A DNA stretch of 64,000 nt from Thermoplasmata archaeon (GCA_038874435.1 JAVZCK010000010.1:20897-84896); one strand, 5' to 3'. Positions 16,510-26,341 are shown, counted from the stretch's first letter. Translations and numbers: made by a program. Notes: generated by a model from the sequence alone, not told the origin.

Positions 16510-18840
16510 CTAATTGGCACGTGTGCTATCAAGAGTTCTTCTGTGAAGCTGACTTTTAGTGTTCCGAGGGCATTTATATAATGTACCCCTCCAAAACCCT
16601 AACATGGATATTATCAAGAGCGCAATCAATGAGAGTTGTGAGCACTCACTCACAGGGCTTCCCATTGGATACCAGTCGCTTGCACCCGCACCGCCATCAA
16701 TTGGGTAGGCATTTGCAGTGCCGTTGCCATTGCCATCCCAATTGCTCCAGTAGTTGCCCTCGTTCACACTGTTGTCATACCAGTAGTTGCCACCAACATC
16801 ATCGTAGGCCTGGCAGTTGCCGGAGACGCCTTTACCAGCACCGTTTGGGGTATCGTTAGATACCCCTTGACCCAGGTACCATAGGGCGGTAGCCCTGTTG
16901 CCAATGAAGTAGTTGTGATTGATTTTGTTGTTCGTAGACATATCTGTGAGGTAAACTCCATACTTTACATTGTTGCAGAACCAGTTAAGGGTTATGGTGT
17001 TATTGGTTGAGCGATGGAGGTAAGTTCCATTGGAATTGCCAGACACATTGTTTTCTGTGATTGTGTTATAGTTTGAATAGTATGTGAGATAGAGGCCATT
17101 TTCGTTGTTGTTGGAAAGAATATTCTTCGTTATTGTATGGTTGGTTGAGGTGTGCAGAAGCATCCCGTAATAGTAATTCCCGCTGAAATTGTTGTATGCT
17201 ATGTTGTTGTAATTTGAGAACTGAATGTAGGCACCATCATAGTTATTGTAGCCAGTGTTAAATGTTATATTGTTATAGTGTGCCTGGGAAAGATAGATTC
17301 CGTAATTGTTTCCATTTACCAGATTTGTGTTTATTGTCGCATTGTTTGAGGAAAACAATGTGATTCCATATGTGTTGCCGTTTGCGTTTGTGTTGGAAAT
17401 TGTAATATTATCTGAAGAGCCAACATAAATTCCACTGACAGAATTGCTGTTCGCATTGCAGAAATCAACAACGACATTACTTGCGTAGTAGAGATAAATC
17501 CCGTAGGTATTGCTGTTGGCTGAATTGTTAACAATAGTATTGTTATCAGAAAAATAGAGTGCGATACCTTGCTGCACTGTATTTGCAGTGTTGTTCACAA
17601 TCGTGTTGTACATAGAGGCACCATAGATGTACACTCCACGAATTGAGGCTGTGCAAGTGTTGTTTTCTATTTTGCCGTTTTGTACATTGTTCAGGGCAAT
17701 TGCAGCCCCGAATGGTACAGTGCTGATGCTAGTTGCACCTTGGATTGTGCAGTTCCTAACTGCGAAGTGCACCGTTGTGTTCTCAATCCAGATACCATAA
17801 CTTCCCCCAGCACTGTTGATGTCATATCCCTCAATGAGGTATGGAGCATTCTCTGTTCCATCTCCACTCCAACCCTCAGATAGTGCCTGTGATGCAAAAT
17901 CTGCATCTCCGTTTATATGTATCGGAGCATGAACTGTCCCTCTGGATGCAATAACTGGCGTTACTGTTGGTGTTTTTGCGGTTAATACTCTCTCTGCCAA
18001 CATGAAGTTATCAGGATTTACATACTGCAAAGCATTCTCTAGCTTGCACTCCTTGTTCTGCCAGTCAATCATGTAGAAGTAAACTGCATAATTTTCACCG
18101 ATGCCAAGCAAACTTTTGCCTGCCATTGTTTCTACCTGCTTTCCATTTGTTGCTGCAGCCACACTCTCTCCAATTACCCATGTCCATTCCTGCTGCACCA
18201 CACCAGCAAATGTAAGCACTCGACATGCCTCTATCTTTCCATTCTTGCCCACAATCTCTATTGATTTATCCGCACCCACTGCAAAATTAACAGAGGGCTT
18301 GAAGCCAGTTGCTGCGTTATTGTCCGTGTCCACAAACACATACGCCACATCCCTGCCATTCTGATTCGGAATTGCCGTCTCCCTCTGGTATGCAACATAC
18401 ACTGGATTTTCAGATGGTGCCTCCACAATGTATCTGCCATCGCCAACGAGCAAATTGCCATACACCTTCGCATAAAACGCCACATTCTTACCAGATTCTG
18501 CAGTTGCATACTCCGCAATGTCAATGTTCTCTGGCACACCCAAATCTCTTGCCCTCGTGGTCTTTTCAACGCCCTGCCAGTCCTCAAAACTGCCATCAAT
18601 CTTGATCACATTTGAACTGACACCCTGCCATGCCAGAACACCGACAGCACTGAACACCAACACCGCAAATAAAACACCAATGCCAGCTTTACCATATTTT
18701 GCTCTATTCCTAGTCATTGTCATACTCCTTTTCCAGTTACTGCCCTGCAACCCGTTGGTAAATCCATTTTTAGCACTCGAGCCATTCTTTCTAACGCTGT
18801 AAAAATCAATACCCTTTGTAGTTCTGCTTTTCAATCTCAT
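16510..18840 (-). CDS. Secreted or anchored DOMON/beta-helix surface protein
   Basis: A 776-residue paralog of the protein at 3259-6687, lacking its long coiled coil. An N-terminal basic region with a short NG stretch is followed by a membrane segment near residues 45-65 (GIGVLFAVLVFSAVGVLAW), a DOMON/CBM9-like module opening with IKIDGSFEDWQG, a beta-helix at about 310-700 with GNNYGIYL-like coils and NNT turns, and a hydrophobic segment near 730-750. GGTGG sits 4 nt before ATG 18840, and TATATATTA-type sequence about 35 nt upstream. After the last hydrophobic stretch about 25 extra residues rich in Arg, Thr and Ser follow, unlike the short RKRKH tail of the paralog; the stop may have been lost or the frame shifted. 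The ligand is unknown. Confidence 0.85.
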   Translation of the reverse strand: MRLKSRTTKGIDFYSVRKNGSSAKNGFTNGLQGSNWKRSMTMTRNRAKYGKAGIGVLFAVLVFSAVGVLAWQGVSSNVIKIDGSFEDWQGVEKTTRARDLGVPENIDIAEYATAESGKNVAFYAKVYGNLLVGDGRYIVEAPSENPVYVAYQRETAIPNQNGRDVAYVFVDTDNNAATGFKPSVNFAVGADKSIEIVGKNGKIEACRVLTFAGVVQQEWTWVIGESVAAATNGKQVETMAGKSLLGIGENYAVYFYMIDWQNKECKLENALQYVNPDNFMLAERVLTAKTPTVTPVIASRGTVHAPIHINGDADFASQALSEGWSGDGTENAPYLIEGYDINSAGGSYGIWIENTTVHFAVRNCTIQGATSISTVPFGAAIALNNVQNGKIENNTCTASIRGVYIYGASMYNTIVNNTANTVQQGIALYFSDNNTIVNNSANSNTYGIYLYYASNVVVDFCNANSNSVSGIYVGSSDNITISNTNANGNTYGITLFSSNNATINTNLVNGNNYGIYLSQAHYNNITFNTGYNNYDGAYIQFSNYNNIAYNNFSGNYYYGMLLHTSTNHTITKNILSNNNENGLYLTYYSNYNTITENNVSGNSNGTYLHRSTNNTITLNWFCNNVKYGVYLTDMSTNNKINHNYFIGNRATALWYLGQGVSNDTPNGAGKGVSGNCQAYDDVGGNYWYDNSVNEGNYWSNWDGNGNGTANAYPIDGGAGASDWYPMGSPVSECSQLSLIALLIISMLGFWRGTLYKCPRNTKSQLHRRTLDSTRAN

Positions 18841-18974
18841 TTAAGCCACCATTATGAGATAGAACTGGTAGTATATATTACTTTAGAAATGGGTTGATCT
18901 TATAGTGTAATAGTAAAAAAGTTTGATGGAAAAATATACATAAATATAATAAACATTGCTCTATCTTACTCTAT

Positions 18975-20141
18975 CTAAGATAGATTACTGATTATCTTGA
19001 CTGCACTTTCCACTGTGTGGGCATCATTTTGATAAATTCCAACACTTGCAAGCATGAAACCAATTTCCCGCTTCGTCTCCATTCTGTAGAAATCATCCTC
19101 AATTGCATCTGCCACTTCCAGCGCCCTCTGAATCAAATTGTGGTTCTTTAAAACGCCAAGCTTGGCAAGGTTGAGGGCAATCTCTCGAAACACAGAGGTT
19201 CGGTAGTGTATGGTCAGGATTGCTTTGCCGATGCTGTACGCTTTCTCCAGCAAAAAACTGTTATCCGTCTTTTCGCCTTGTTTTGAAAATTCAAGAGCAA
19301 TTTCTCTCAGAATTTCATCCCTTGATGCATGATTTTTCATATCCGAGAGGGCTTCAAGTCCTTTTCTGAAGGTCTCACGTTCGTTGACAATGCCCTTCAT
19401 TTTAGCAATTTCCACGATTAAGTCCCTTATTGCCCATGCCTTTTGGGTTTCGTTCTCAATGGACAATGCCACATTCATAGCTCGGCTCAGCACCTTTTTT
19501 GTATTGTTGAAATTTCCATTTGATAGCCAGCTTCCAGCCACAATGGACAATGCCCAAACCTTGTGTCTTGTGCTCTCAAGTTGTTCCGATATTTCCTCTG
19601 CAGTAGCCAGCAGTTCCTCTGCTTTCTCGTTTTCCTCCACCTTAGAAAACAGATTTGCGGTCTCACAGATTGCAAACACACGGACACGGGGGTCGTCAAT
19701 TGAATATGCAAAGTTCATAATGTTTTTCAGCATTTCTTTGGTTTTGGCTTTTTTTGTTTCAAATGTGCGGGCAATTTTTTCACTAATGAGGTCAGCAATC
19801 ACGGTAGCACATTGGTAGTTTCCACTATCAAATGCTTTAACCGCCATATCGTATTCCACAGATGGATAGCTAAACCCATGTTCTTTCATTTCTCGGATAT
19901 TCGAATGCAGTTTGTCAATTGCATTCCTTGTCTCTCTGTAGTCCTCATACACCTTTAAGAGGGCTTTTTCTGCTAGTGCGGCCTGTTCTGCTGCCTCCGC
20001 ATACTTTCCACTTTTGTAAGAACGATGTGCTTCATTAACAATTATCTGAATTTTGCTTACATTTACGCCCTCTTCCAATGCACTAACAAGTTTTTTATCA
20101 AGCTCATCCAAAATTTTTTTTACATCAGTTTTTTTAATCAT
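18975..20141 (-). CDS. Helical-repeat protein of unknown function
   Basis: A 388-residue cytoplasmic protein, mostly alpha-helical. The first 120 residues look coiled coil (KKILDELDKKLVSALEEG, YKSGKYAEAAEQAALAEKAL), with a TPR-like turn. The rest is made of degenerate helical repeats of about 35-40 residues containing motifs such as VRVFAICETANLF, HKVWALSIVAGSW and KAWAIRDLIVEIAK, similar to repeats in euryarchaeal proteins of unknown role. I chose ATG 20141 because GGGGTGA lies 4 nt upstream. The long upstream frame to 20258 has no such site and a non-coding look. No partner gene is evident. Confidence 0.7.
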   Translation of the reverse strand: MIKKTDVKKILDELDKKLVSALEEGVNVSKIQIIVNEAHRSYKSGKYAEAAEQAALAEKALLKVYEDYRETRNAIDKLHSNIREMKEHGFSYPSVEYDMAVKAFDSGNYQCATVIADLISEKIARTFETKKAKTKEMLKNIMNFAYSIDDPRVRVFAICETANLFSKVEENEKAEELLATAEEISEQLESTRHKVWALSIVAGSWLSNGNFNNTKKVLSRAMNVALSIENETQKAWAIRDLIVEIAKMKGIVNERETFRKGLEALSDMKNHASRDEILREIALEFSKQGEKTDNSFLLEKAYSIGKAILTIHYRTSVFREIALNLAKLGVLKNHNLIQRALEVADAIEDDFYRMETKREIGFMLASVGIYQNDAHTVESAVKIISNLS

Positions 20142-20353
20142 TTTTTCACCCCATATACAATGGACTACATAGTATTTATAAGTTGTTATAGTAGAAGTTT
20201 TTTTGTTAAAAATTTTATTGTGTGTTCTGCGGGACTCACTCCTTCTTTTCCTCTCCACTTTTATGGATGGGGCAGGGTCTTCCTAACCTGCAAAAATGGC
20301 ATTTTTCCTTTGGCACTGGTTGAATGGGCTTTTGCAACCTTCCATACTTACGC

Positions 20354-21631
20354 CTAGGCATTTAACTTCTCCCCTGGTGTTATGTCCATCATGGTCAAGC
20401 CAGAAAGCATTTTTGGATAAAAGTCCGTGCTTTTTTCAGGCATCCGCTCGTGATTTTTTGCAATTTCAAGTACCTGCTCTGGCCTTGTCGCATTTACAAG
20501 AAAAGCTACCTTTCCCTTGCCACAGTTCACCTTGTCGATTGCTTCATCAATCCATCTACAGTAGTCAATGTCCACATCAATCTTTAATTCCTTTGCATTC
20601 ATTATTCCCTCAAAAATCACATCTCTCAGCACGACCACATCAAGTCGCCTATAGCTCTCGCTGTACTCGGGCTTGAAAAATTTGTTCACTTGCTCTATGC
20701 CCTTGAGCATAAGACCCAAATACCTTTTGCCATCGTAAGCTACGAAGCAGATTTTTTCCCTGTGCTTTGCAAGGAAATCCTCAACATCTGCCCTTGAAAT
20801 CTCCATTACCTCAAAATATTTCCTGACTTCCGTGAGATGTTGTTCAGTGAGAGGAATCTGCAAGAGAATCCTGTGTCCGGGCAAAATTACAAGCCCAGGG
20901 TCATTCACTGGCACGAGCAGGGTCATTCTGAAGTTAAAGGCATCATTTTCGTCCCATTTTACTTTCTGACGGAGTTCGTCCCTGAAAGCCACAGCTGTCT
21001 CATACCTATGATGCCCATCTGCAATCACCACCTGCTTGTCCTTGAGCACTTCCTGGATTTTTCTGATGTCATCAGGCTCTTCAATTTTCCATAGACGGTT
21101 GCGAACTCCATATTCATCTACCACTTCCAGGAGTGGTTTCTCCTTCGCATACTTCTCAAAAATTTTCACAGTTTCGTGATTCTCATCTGGATACAACATG
21201 AAACCCGGCTCCAGGTTTTTGAGGGTTGCTCTGAGCATGTTGAGGCGGTCTATCTTTGGTCCCGCATGTGTTTTTTCATGCGGAAGCACCACATTCTCGT
21301 TGAATGGATGCAGTTTAACTGCACAAATCATGCCCCGCCTCAGATATTTTTTACCAAGAACTTCAAATTCCTGGTAATAAACATATATTCCTGGCTTTTC
21401 GTCCTTTGCAAACACTCCTTCAGCTAAAAACATCTCAAGTCGCTGCTTCGCAATCTCATATCTGTTTTCTTCAATTGGCAATATCAATCTACAATAATTG
21501 AAATCTGACTTTGCGTAATATCTTTTTTGCATCTCCTGCGAGATTTTATCGTATGGTTGTGTCACCAAGTCCTCCAGTTTCCCTGCTTTCCCTGTGTATC
21601 TGATTGCCCGAAATGGCCTGATTTCCACCAT
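20354..21631 (-). CDS. DUF1015 family protein in a serine-type operon
   Basis: A 425-residue member of DUF1015, seen from IRPFRAIRY at the N-terminus, TQPYDKISQEMQKRYY, HPFNENVVLPHEKTHAGPK, the conserved VIADGHHRYETAVAF (histidine-rich, likely active-site loop) and LVPVNDPGLVILPGHR. No reaction is established for the family to my knowledge. It is often found beside serA. I set the start at ATG 21631, which has GGTGGA about 5 nt upstream. The GTG at 21640 lies inside that site. It is the third gene after the class V aminotransferase and serA, separated from serA by 20 nt, so a role linked to serine or phosphohydroxypyruvate metabolism is inferred from context only. Confidence 0.88.
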   Translation of the reverse strand: MVEIRPFRAIRYTGKAGKLEDLVTQPYDKISQEMQKRYYAKSDFNYCRLILPIEENRYEIAKQRLEMFLAEGVFAKDEKPGIYVYYQEFEVLGKKYLRRGMICAVKLHPFNENVVLPHEKTHAGPKIDRLNMLRATLKNLEPGFMLYPDENHETVKIFEKYAKEKPLLEVVDEYGVRNRLWKIEEPDDIRKIQEVLKDKQVVIADGHHRYETAVAFRDELRQKVKWDENDAFNFRMTLLVPVNDPGLVILPGHRILLQIPLTEQHLTEVRKYFEVMEISRADVEDFLAKHREKICFVAYDGKRYLGLMLKGIEQVNKFFKPEYSESYRRLDVVVLRDVIFEGIMNAKELKIDVDIDYCRWIDEAIDKVNCGKGKVAFLVNATRPEQVLEIAKNHERMPEKSTDFYPKMLSGLTMMDITPGEKLNA

Positions 21632-21651
21632 TTTCTCCACCTTTTTCTCTT

Positions 21652-22557
21652 TTAGTTCTTCAATGCCTCAATAACTCGCTCTGCAATCTGCACGCCTGCA
21701 CGCTGCTGGCCTTCCTCTGTCTGAGCGCCAATATGCGGTGTAAGAATAACCTGTTCTAAACTGAAGAGTTTGTGTTCTTTTGCAGGCTCTACCTCAAACA
21801 CATCAAGACATGCGACCTTTACCTTGCCAGATACCAGTGCATCATACAACGCATCTTCATCCACAACACCACCCCTTGCACAGTTTACTATTATCACACC
21901 GTTTTTCATTTTATCAAATGCGGTTTTGTTCAATAGATGGGTGGTTTCCTTTGTTTTGGGTATATGAAGGGAAATGAAATCAGAATCTTTTAATATTGTA
22001 TCCAACTCAACTATCTTGGCGAAATCAGAGGTTTTTACATAGGGGTCATAGGCAATAACTTCCATCCCCAGTGCTCTTGCCCTTTTTGCCAGTTCAGAGC
22101 CAATCCTACCGATTCCAATGATACCTAGCGTCTTTCCATAGAGTTCAGTCCCGTGGAATCGCTTCTTCTCCCATTTGCCCGCCTTCGTTGAAACCGTTGC
22201 CTGAGGAATCATTCTTGCTGCAGACAGCATCATTCCTAGAGCAAGCTCGGCAACAGATATAGAGGTTGCCTCTGGCGTGTTCACTACTTTTATTCCCTTT
22301 GCCTTTGCATGTTCCGCATCCACATTGTCAAGCCCTACGCCGGCTCTCCCAATCACCTTCAAATTAGGTGCCGCATCAATCAATTCTTTCGTGACCTTCG
22401 TAGCACTTCGCACAATTATGGCATCACAGTCCTTTATCAGTTCTGGCAATTGCTCCTTGGGCGCCTCCCAGGCCTCAACTACCTCAAGTCCTGCATCCTT
22501 CAACTTTTGAATGCCTTCCTTTGCAATTTTGTCAGCAACCAGCACCTTCATGTTCAC
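21652..22557 (-). CDS. serA: D-3-phosphoglycerate dehydrogenase-type 2-hydroxyacid dehydrogenase
   Basis: NAD-dependent enzyme, expected to oxidise 3-phosphoglycerate to 3-phosphohydroxypyruvate as the first step of serine synthesis. Substrate-binding SATKVT and [11 protein letters not shown], the dinucleotide loop [13 protein letters not shown], the catalytic arginine in [10 protein letters not shown], and the glutamate/histidine pair of the catalytic dyad in the C-terminal part ([12 protein letters not shown]) are all visible. At 301 residues it is the short form, with no ACT or intervening domain, so no serine feedback site is present. The ATG overlaps the aminotransferase stop (ATGA), so the genes are coupled. 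Confidence 0.92.
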   Translation of the reverse strand: MNMKVLVADKIAKEGIQKLKDAGLEVVEAWEAPKEQLPELIKDCDAIIVRSATKVTKELIDAAPNLKVIGRAGVGLDNVDAEHAKAKGIKVVNTPEATSISVAELALGMMLSAARMIPQATVSTKAGKWEKKRFHGTELYGKTLGIIGIGRIGSELAKRARALGMEVIAYDPYVKTSDFAKIVELDTILKDSDFISLHIPKTKETTHLLNKTAFDKMKNGVIIVNCARGGVVDEDALYDALVSGKVKVACLDVFEVEPAKEHKLFSLEQVILTPHIGAQTEEGQQRAGVQIAERVIEALKN

Positions 22558-23630
22558 AGCCCCCAGATGTCCTCTATGTTGAGAAGCAGGGATTTGATTT
22601 CTTCTGGCGTCCAGTCGCCCATGTGTCCAATTCTGAAGGTTTTATCCTTCAAAGCGCCATAGCCATTCGAAATCTGGAAGCCCCTTTTACCCAGTGCCTT
22701 GTTCAGTTCGCCAATGTTCTTGTTTAGATTGTTCTTGAGCGTGGTCACAGTAACTGATTCGTATCCCTTCTCCGGGAAGATTTCAATTCCATGCTCAGTT
22801 GCCCATTTCCTTGTCATCTCAGCCATTGCTAAATGTCTCTCGTATCTTTTCTGGGCTGTTTCTGCAAGCATTCTATCAAGTTGGTAATCCAGTGCATACA
22901 TCAACGACACATTTGGCGTCGTTGGGTTCTGCTTCTTCTTTGCAAAGTAGTCAAAGATTGCAATCAGGTCTGTGTAATGCCCTCGGCCTGGCACCTGTTT
23001 TGCCCGTTCAAGTGCAGCATCTGAGACAATGCCTATTGAAAGGCCAGGTGGAAGTGCAAAACACTTTTGAGTGGATGTAAATATTATGTCCGCATTCATC
23101 ACATCTGGTTCAATCAGGTCTCCACCTGCTGAGGAGACAGTATCAACAACAATCATGATGTCTGGATATTCCTTCTTCACTGCCTGACAAATCTCATTTA
23201 CAGGGCTCCTTACACCTGTAGAGGTTTCGTTCTGGCAGACTGCAAGGGTATCGTAGTTCCCACCTTTCAACCGCTCAAGCACCATTTCCGGCTTTATTGC
23301 CTTGCCCCAGTCAACCACAAGAGCATCCACATCTTTGCCACAATCCTTTATGGTAAGATACATTCTCTCAGAGAATGCACCGTTCACGCATGCCAGTGCC
23401 TTCTTCTTTACCATGTTTCTGCCTGTTATGTCCATCCAGATTGTACCAGATGCAGTGAGCACGGTAATATTTCTTTTTGTGTTGAAGTATTTCTGAAGTT
23501 TTTCAATAATTCCTGTGTAAAGCTTTGTATAATCATCACTTCTGTGCCCAATCATAGGTTTTGTTTGCTGCAGCAGCACTTCTGGAAGAACATCTGTCGG
23601 GCCCGGGATTAACAACCTTTTATGTGCCAT
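22554..23630 (-). CDS. Class V aminotransferase (alanine-glyoxylate/serine-pyruvate type)
   Basis: A 358-residue PLP enzyme of the small archaeal/bacterial SGAT group. LIPGPTDVLPEVL is the N-terminal signature, VVDTVSSAGGD holds the PLP-binding aspartate, and FTSTQKCFALPPGLS holds the Schiff-base lysine. YESVTVTTLKN and FRIGHMGDWTPEEI are also typical. Such enzymes can transaminate phosphohydroxypyruvate or hydroxypyruvate in archaeal serine synthesis. Coupling to serA by a 4-nt overlap makes that role likely, though glyoxylate and pyruvate are alternatives. It is the first gene of the three-gene operon. Confidence 0.9.
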   Translation of the reverse strand: MAHKRLLIPGPTDVLPEVLLQQTKPMIGHRSDDYTKLYTGIIEKLQKYFNTKRNITVLTASGTIWMDITGRNMVKKKALACVNGAFSERMYLTIKDCGKDVDALVVDWGKAIKPEMVLERLKGGNYDTLAVCQNETSTGVRSPVNEICQAVKKEYPDIMIVVDTVSSAGGDLIEPDVMNADIIFTSTQKCFALPPGLSIGIVSDAALERAKQVPGRGHYTDLIAIFDYFAKKKQNPTTPNVSLMYALDYQLDRMLAETAQKRYERHLAMAEMTRKWATEHGIEIFPEKGYESVTVTTLKNNLNKNIGELNKALGKRGFQISNGYGALKDKTFRIGHMGDWTPEEIKSLLLNIEDIWGL

Positions 23631-23781
23631 TTTACCACCTCAAGACCCCCAACTCATTGAGATAATTAAACTCTTCGGGGCTCTTTATTAGAAACAAAAT
23701 CAGGGAAAAACATGGGATTGTTGTGAGAAAAAATTTTATTCTATAAACATGATGTTGCCATAAAATATAAAAAATAATATT

Positions 23782-24810
23782 TCAGGAAGAATTTTTGATG
23801 TAAAGAGACCCATAAAATACCTTTGAAAATCCATTTCGACCATGGATGGTGTATTTCAGGTAGTAATAGGGCACATAGCGTTCAAATGGATTTTTGAGGC
23901 TCTGATTCTCTGTGTCTGGCTTATAAGAAACTTCGATCTTCTCAATCACCACTTTTGTCACCTCGCTTGCGTTTATATCCTTGCCTATGTTGATTCCATG
24001 GGTTTTGTAGTAATTGAGAAGCTCTTGGGGTGTTCCAGAGTAAACTTGTGATTCGGGTGTGAGAACAAAGTCTGTAGGTGCAGTGTAGCTGAAAACCCCT
24101 CCTGTATGATTTATCCATACATTTATCAAATCGCCAATCCAGTAATTTCCATAATAGAGAGCAAATGCTACCACTTTAGAGACTGTGTACGTAGGATAAG
24201 GCCCTCCTGTTACATTGTTGGAACCAACAATCTCAAGTTTGAGAGAAAGGTGTTCTCGGAGGTGAGGCACCGTATTAAGAACTGTCATATTCACAAAATT
24301 CCATGCAATGCTGACTGCCTCCTCATCAGAAATGAAGTCATGCCCCGGGAAATGGGAATCAGAACCACATTCTACTGACACAGCAAATGGTGTCATTGCA
24401 TCGGCATTTGTGTCTGTCGTCGGAATTGCAAATTTAACGGTTCCCTCAGGACCAGAAACAACAATCCAATTCGCGTATTGTAGTGTAACATTGTTTCCTG
24501 TGACTCCATATTTTTTTGCCTCTTTCAGTGCAGTCGTTGTGTTTATTGATACAAAGTATGTAGCTTTGTAGACATTAAGATAACTTTCCCATTTATTTTG
24601 GCTGGCGTTCACCAAATCGCCAAGATAGATTTCGCTACCGTTGTACCTCTGCTCAAAGCCCATGACAGTAGAAGGTGGTTCAGTAAATTCTACAGAATGA
24701 GGGCTTGGATAACCTTGTTTGGTTTGTTTCTCCATTGCTATCCACAGAAATCCTCCACTTCCACTTATAAGGAACACACAGCACATAATGATTAAAATTC
24801 TTTTTTTCAT
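23782..24810 (-). CDS. Secreted or anchored protein, possible PepSY-like partner of the caspase-like gene
   Basis: A 342-residue protein with an N-terminal signal or anchor (KKRILIIMCCVFLISGSGGFLW). I see no firm family. Residues around SDEEAVSIAWNFVNMT and YTVSKVVAFALYYG...WINHTGGVFSY follow the layout of a PepSY/FTP inhibitory unit (helix, then a strand ending in a TGxV-like turn), but this is only a shape match. I set the start at ATG 24810 because AGGAGGT lies 8 nt upstream; the frame's GTG at 24819 overlaps that site. It begins 15 nt after the caspase-like gene, so the two form an operon. It might inhibit, present or be cleaved by that protein. Confidence 0.65.
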   Translation of the reverse strand: MKKRILIIMCCVFLISGSGGFLWIAMEKQTKQGYPSPHSVEFTEPPSTVMGFEQRYNGSEIYLGDLVNASQNKWESYLNVYKATYFVSINTTTALKEAKKYGVTGNNVTLQYANWIVVSGPEGTVKFAIPTTDTNADAMTPFAVSVECGSDSHFPGHDFISDEEAVSIAWNFVNMTVLNTVPHLREHLSLKLEIVGSNNVTGGPYPTYTVSKVVAFALYYGNYWIGDLINVWINHTGGVFSYTAPTDFVLTPESQVYSGTPQELLNYYKTHGINIGKDINASEVTKVVIEKIEVSYKPDTENQSLKNPFERYVPYYYLKYTIHGRNGFSKVFYGSLYIKNSS

Positions 24811-24825
24811 TTTCTGCACCTCCTT

Positions 24826-25767
24826 TTAAGGGTTATAACTATAGTCATGTGGCCAATCAGCCAACCAACTGTAATACTGGACATACACATACCATCTGAT
24901 ATTTCCCTGTGTCTTTGAAATCGGATCTCTCCATGGTTGTTCCACATCTTCCCACCAATAGTAATCCGTACCGACCAAAGTTCCGTCAACATAGTACTCT
25001 AGACACGCGTACAGTGACGCACCATATATACAGGTAGGATTAGGAGATTGATAAAATCTTGCTAGCACACCATCATCTATTGTGGTATTGTACCATGACT
25101 GCCCTGCACCCCTTAACCACTGAGCACCATGAAGATACCCTGCATACACTGCACCTCTAGGAGACCCCTTACCATCCTCTGACCAGTATTTATAGTTGTT
25201 TGCAGTGCCCTTAAACCCGTTAATCACATGCAATCCTCTATACAAAATGTTATCGCCCCAGCTTGCAATCGCTGTATTAGCATCAGGTCCCAGAACATCA
25301 CATGCAGAAAAAGTTATCCACTCCAGGTCTGTGTAGCCCCAGAAATCCTCATCTGGCTCCACATCTTTGTCTTTGTCTCCTCCTGAAGCAGCGACATTGA
25401 ACACAATCCTTGGTTGTCCGTTGAGCGTGGCACCATGCCCTGCAAAGTATGCAATATCTGCATTTACATCTGCATCAGGATCATGGCCAACCCATTTTGC
25501 GAAATGGTCAGGTTTTGCGTTGTTGTTTCCATAGCATCCTTTTCCAGTCCAGCCATATGGATCCAACATCTTATTATAGAATCCCTGTCCATCTTTATCT
25601 GCACCTATGGCTTGGGTGCCACCATATTGCTTTACCCAGTCAACCCACACTTCAGTAGTATTGTCGTTGTCGGCTCCAGCTTTCGCTGTAGGCATTTGAG
25701 CCACAGAGCACCAGAATAGTGCGAAAAGCACAATTCCTATCCCGAAAACTCTCCATTTTGTACCCAT
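24826..25767 (-). CDS. Secreted caspase-like (clan CD/DUF6345-like) protein
   Basis: A 313-residue protein with a signal peptide (VFGIGIVLFALFWCSVAQ, cleavage near AKA-GA). The core holds a His-Gly motif, YFAGHGATLNG (H111), and 45 residues on a Cys motif, ITFSACDVLG (C156). This H...C order, each after a hydrophobic strand, is the clan CD signature of caspase, legumain and gingipain folds. The overall sequence resembles what I recall as DUF6345. Tryptophan-rich regions surround it (WEDVEQPW). ATG 25767 has GGTGAG 3 nt upstream; the frame to 25818 lacks a site. Proteolytic activity is inferred, not shown. The next gene (15 nt) is a secreted protein that could be its partner. Confidence 0.75.
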   Translation of the reverse strand: MGTKWRVFGIGIVLFALFWCSVAQMPTAKAGADNDNTTEVWVDWVKQYGGTQAIGADKDGQGFYNKMLDPYGWTGKGCYGNNNAKPDHFAKWVGHDPDADVNADIAYFAGHGATLNGQPRIVFNVAASGGDKDKDVEPDEDFWGYTDLEWITFSACDVLGPDANTAIASWGDNILYRGLHVINGFKGTANNYKYWSEDGKGSPRGAVYAGYLHGAQWLRGAGQSWYNTTIDDGVLARFYQSPNPTCIYGASLYACLEYYVDGTLVGTDYYWWEDVEQPWRDPISKTQGNIRWYVYVQYYSWLADWPHDYSYNP

Positions 25768-25796
25768 TTTTCTCACCAATAATAAGAAAACAAATC

Positions 25797-25813
25797 TATA
25801 TATATATATATAT
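25797..25813 (-). promoter_or_regulatory. (TA)n tract serving as TATA box
   Basis: Seventeen bases of alternating T and A end 30 nt upstream of the caspase-like gene start at 25767. The place fits a TATA element. The simple repeat may also vary in length between strains. Confidence 0.45.
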
Positions 25814-26008
25814 CGCAAGTTTTCACAGTTTGAAGCATAAACACTGGCTCATTCTGGATTGTTTGATGAAAAATTATGCCAGTAATTTCAAATAATCATA
25901 AAAAACAACATCAAATTGTGAAATCACACATTAGTTTTATATAGGAGAACCTCACATCTCAACATTTGTCCCCAAACCTTTAAATTCAGAGGAATTTTAT
26001 TCTGCTCC

Positions 26009-26287
26009 ATGGCATCTCTGCTCTCCTACCAGATTCCAGTGTCTCTCCCCAACATCACCTTTTCACTCTGGGACATCTGTGTCTGCATCCTTGCCACCTG
26101 CGGATTGATTGCAATTATTTTTGTGCTCCTCATCCTCCTGAAAATAAAGAGGGCAATGAAGGTCATGGAAAAAACAAAACAATTGTTTTCCGGCGGAAAA
26201 GAGGTCGTGTTGAAAAAATGCCCGAATTGTGGAAACTTTTACGATGAAAACAGTTTTTGCGAGAAATGTGGCTATAAAAAGAAGTAA
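26009..26287 (+). CDS. Small membrane protein with C-terminal zinc ribbon
   Basis: A 92-residue protein with one membrane segment at about residues 22-48 (WDICVCILATCGLIAIIFVLLILL), a short basic stretch, and a cytoplasmic zinc ribbon at the end (CPNCGNFYDENSFCEKCGYKKK). CTTTAAATTC at 25978-25987 is placed as a TATA box, with ATG 26009 some 22 nt later, so it is probably leaderless. The function is unknown. It precedes two small regulator genes on the same strand, though the gap and separate promoter argue against a single transcript. Confidence 0.7.
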   Translation: MASLLSYQIPVSLPNITFSLWDICVCILATCGLIAIIFVLLILLKIKRAMKVMEKTKQLFSGGKEVVLKKCPNCGNFYDENSFCEKCGYKKK

Positions 26288-26341
26288 ATAAAAATCCATA
26301 ACTTCATGATGCGTAAACTTAAATGCAAAGGTTTAACAATC

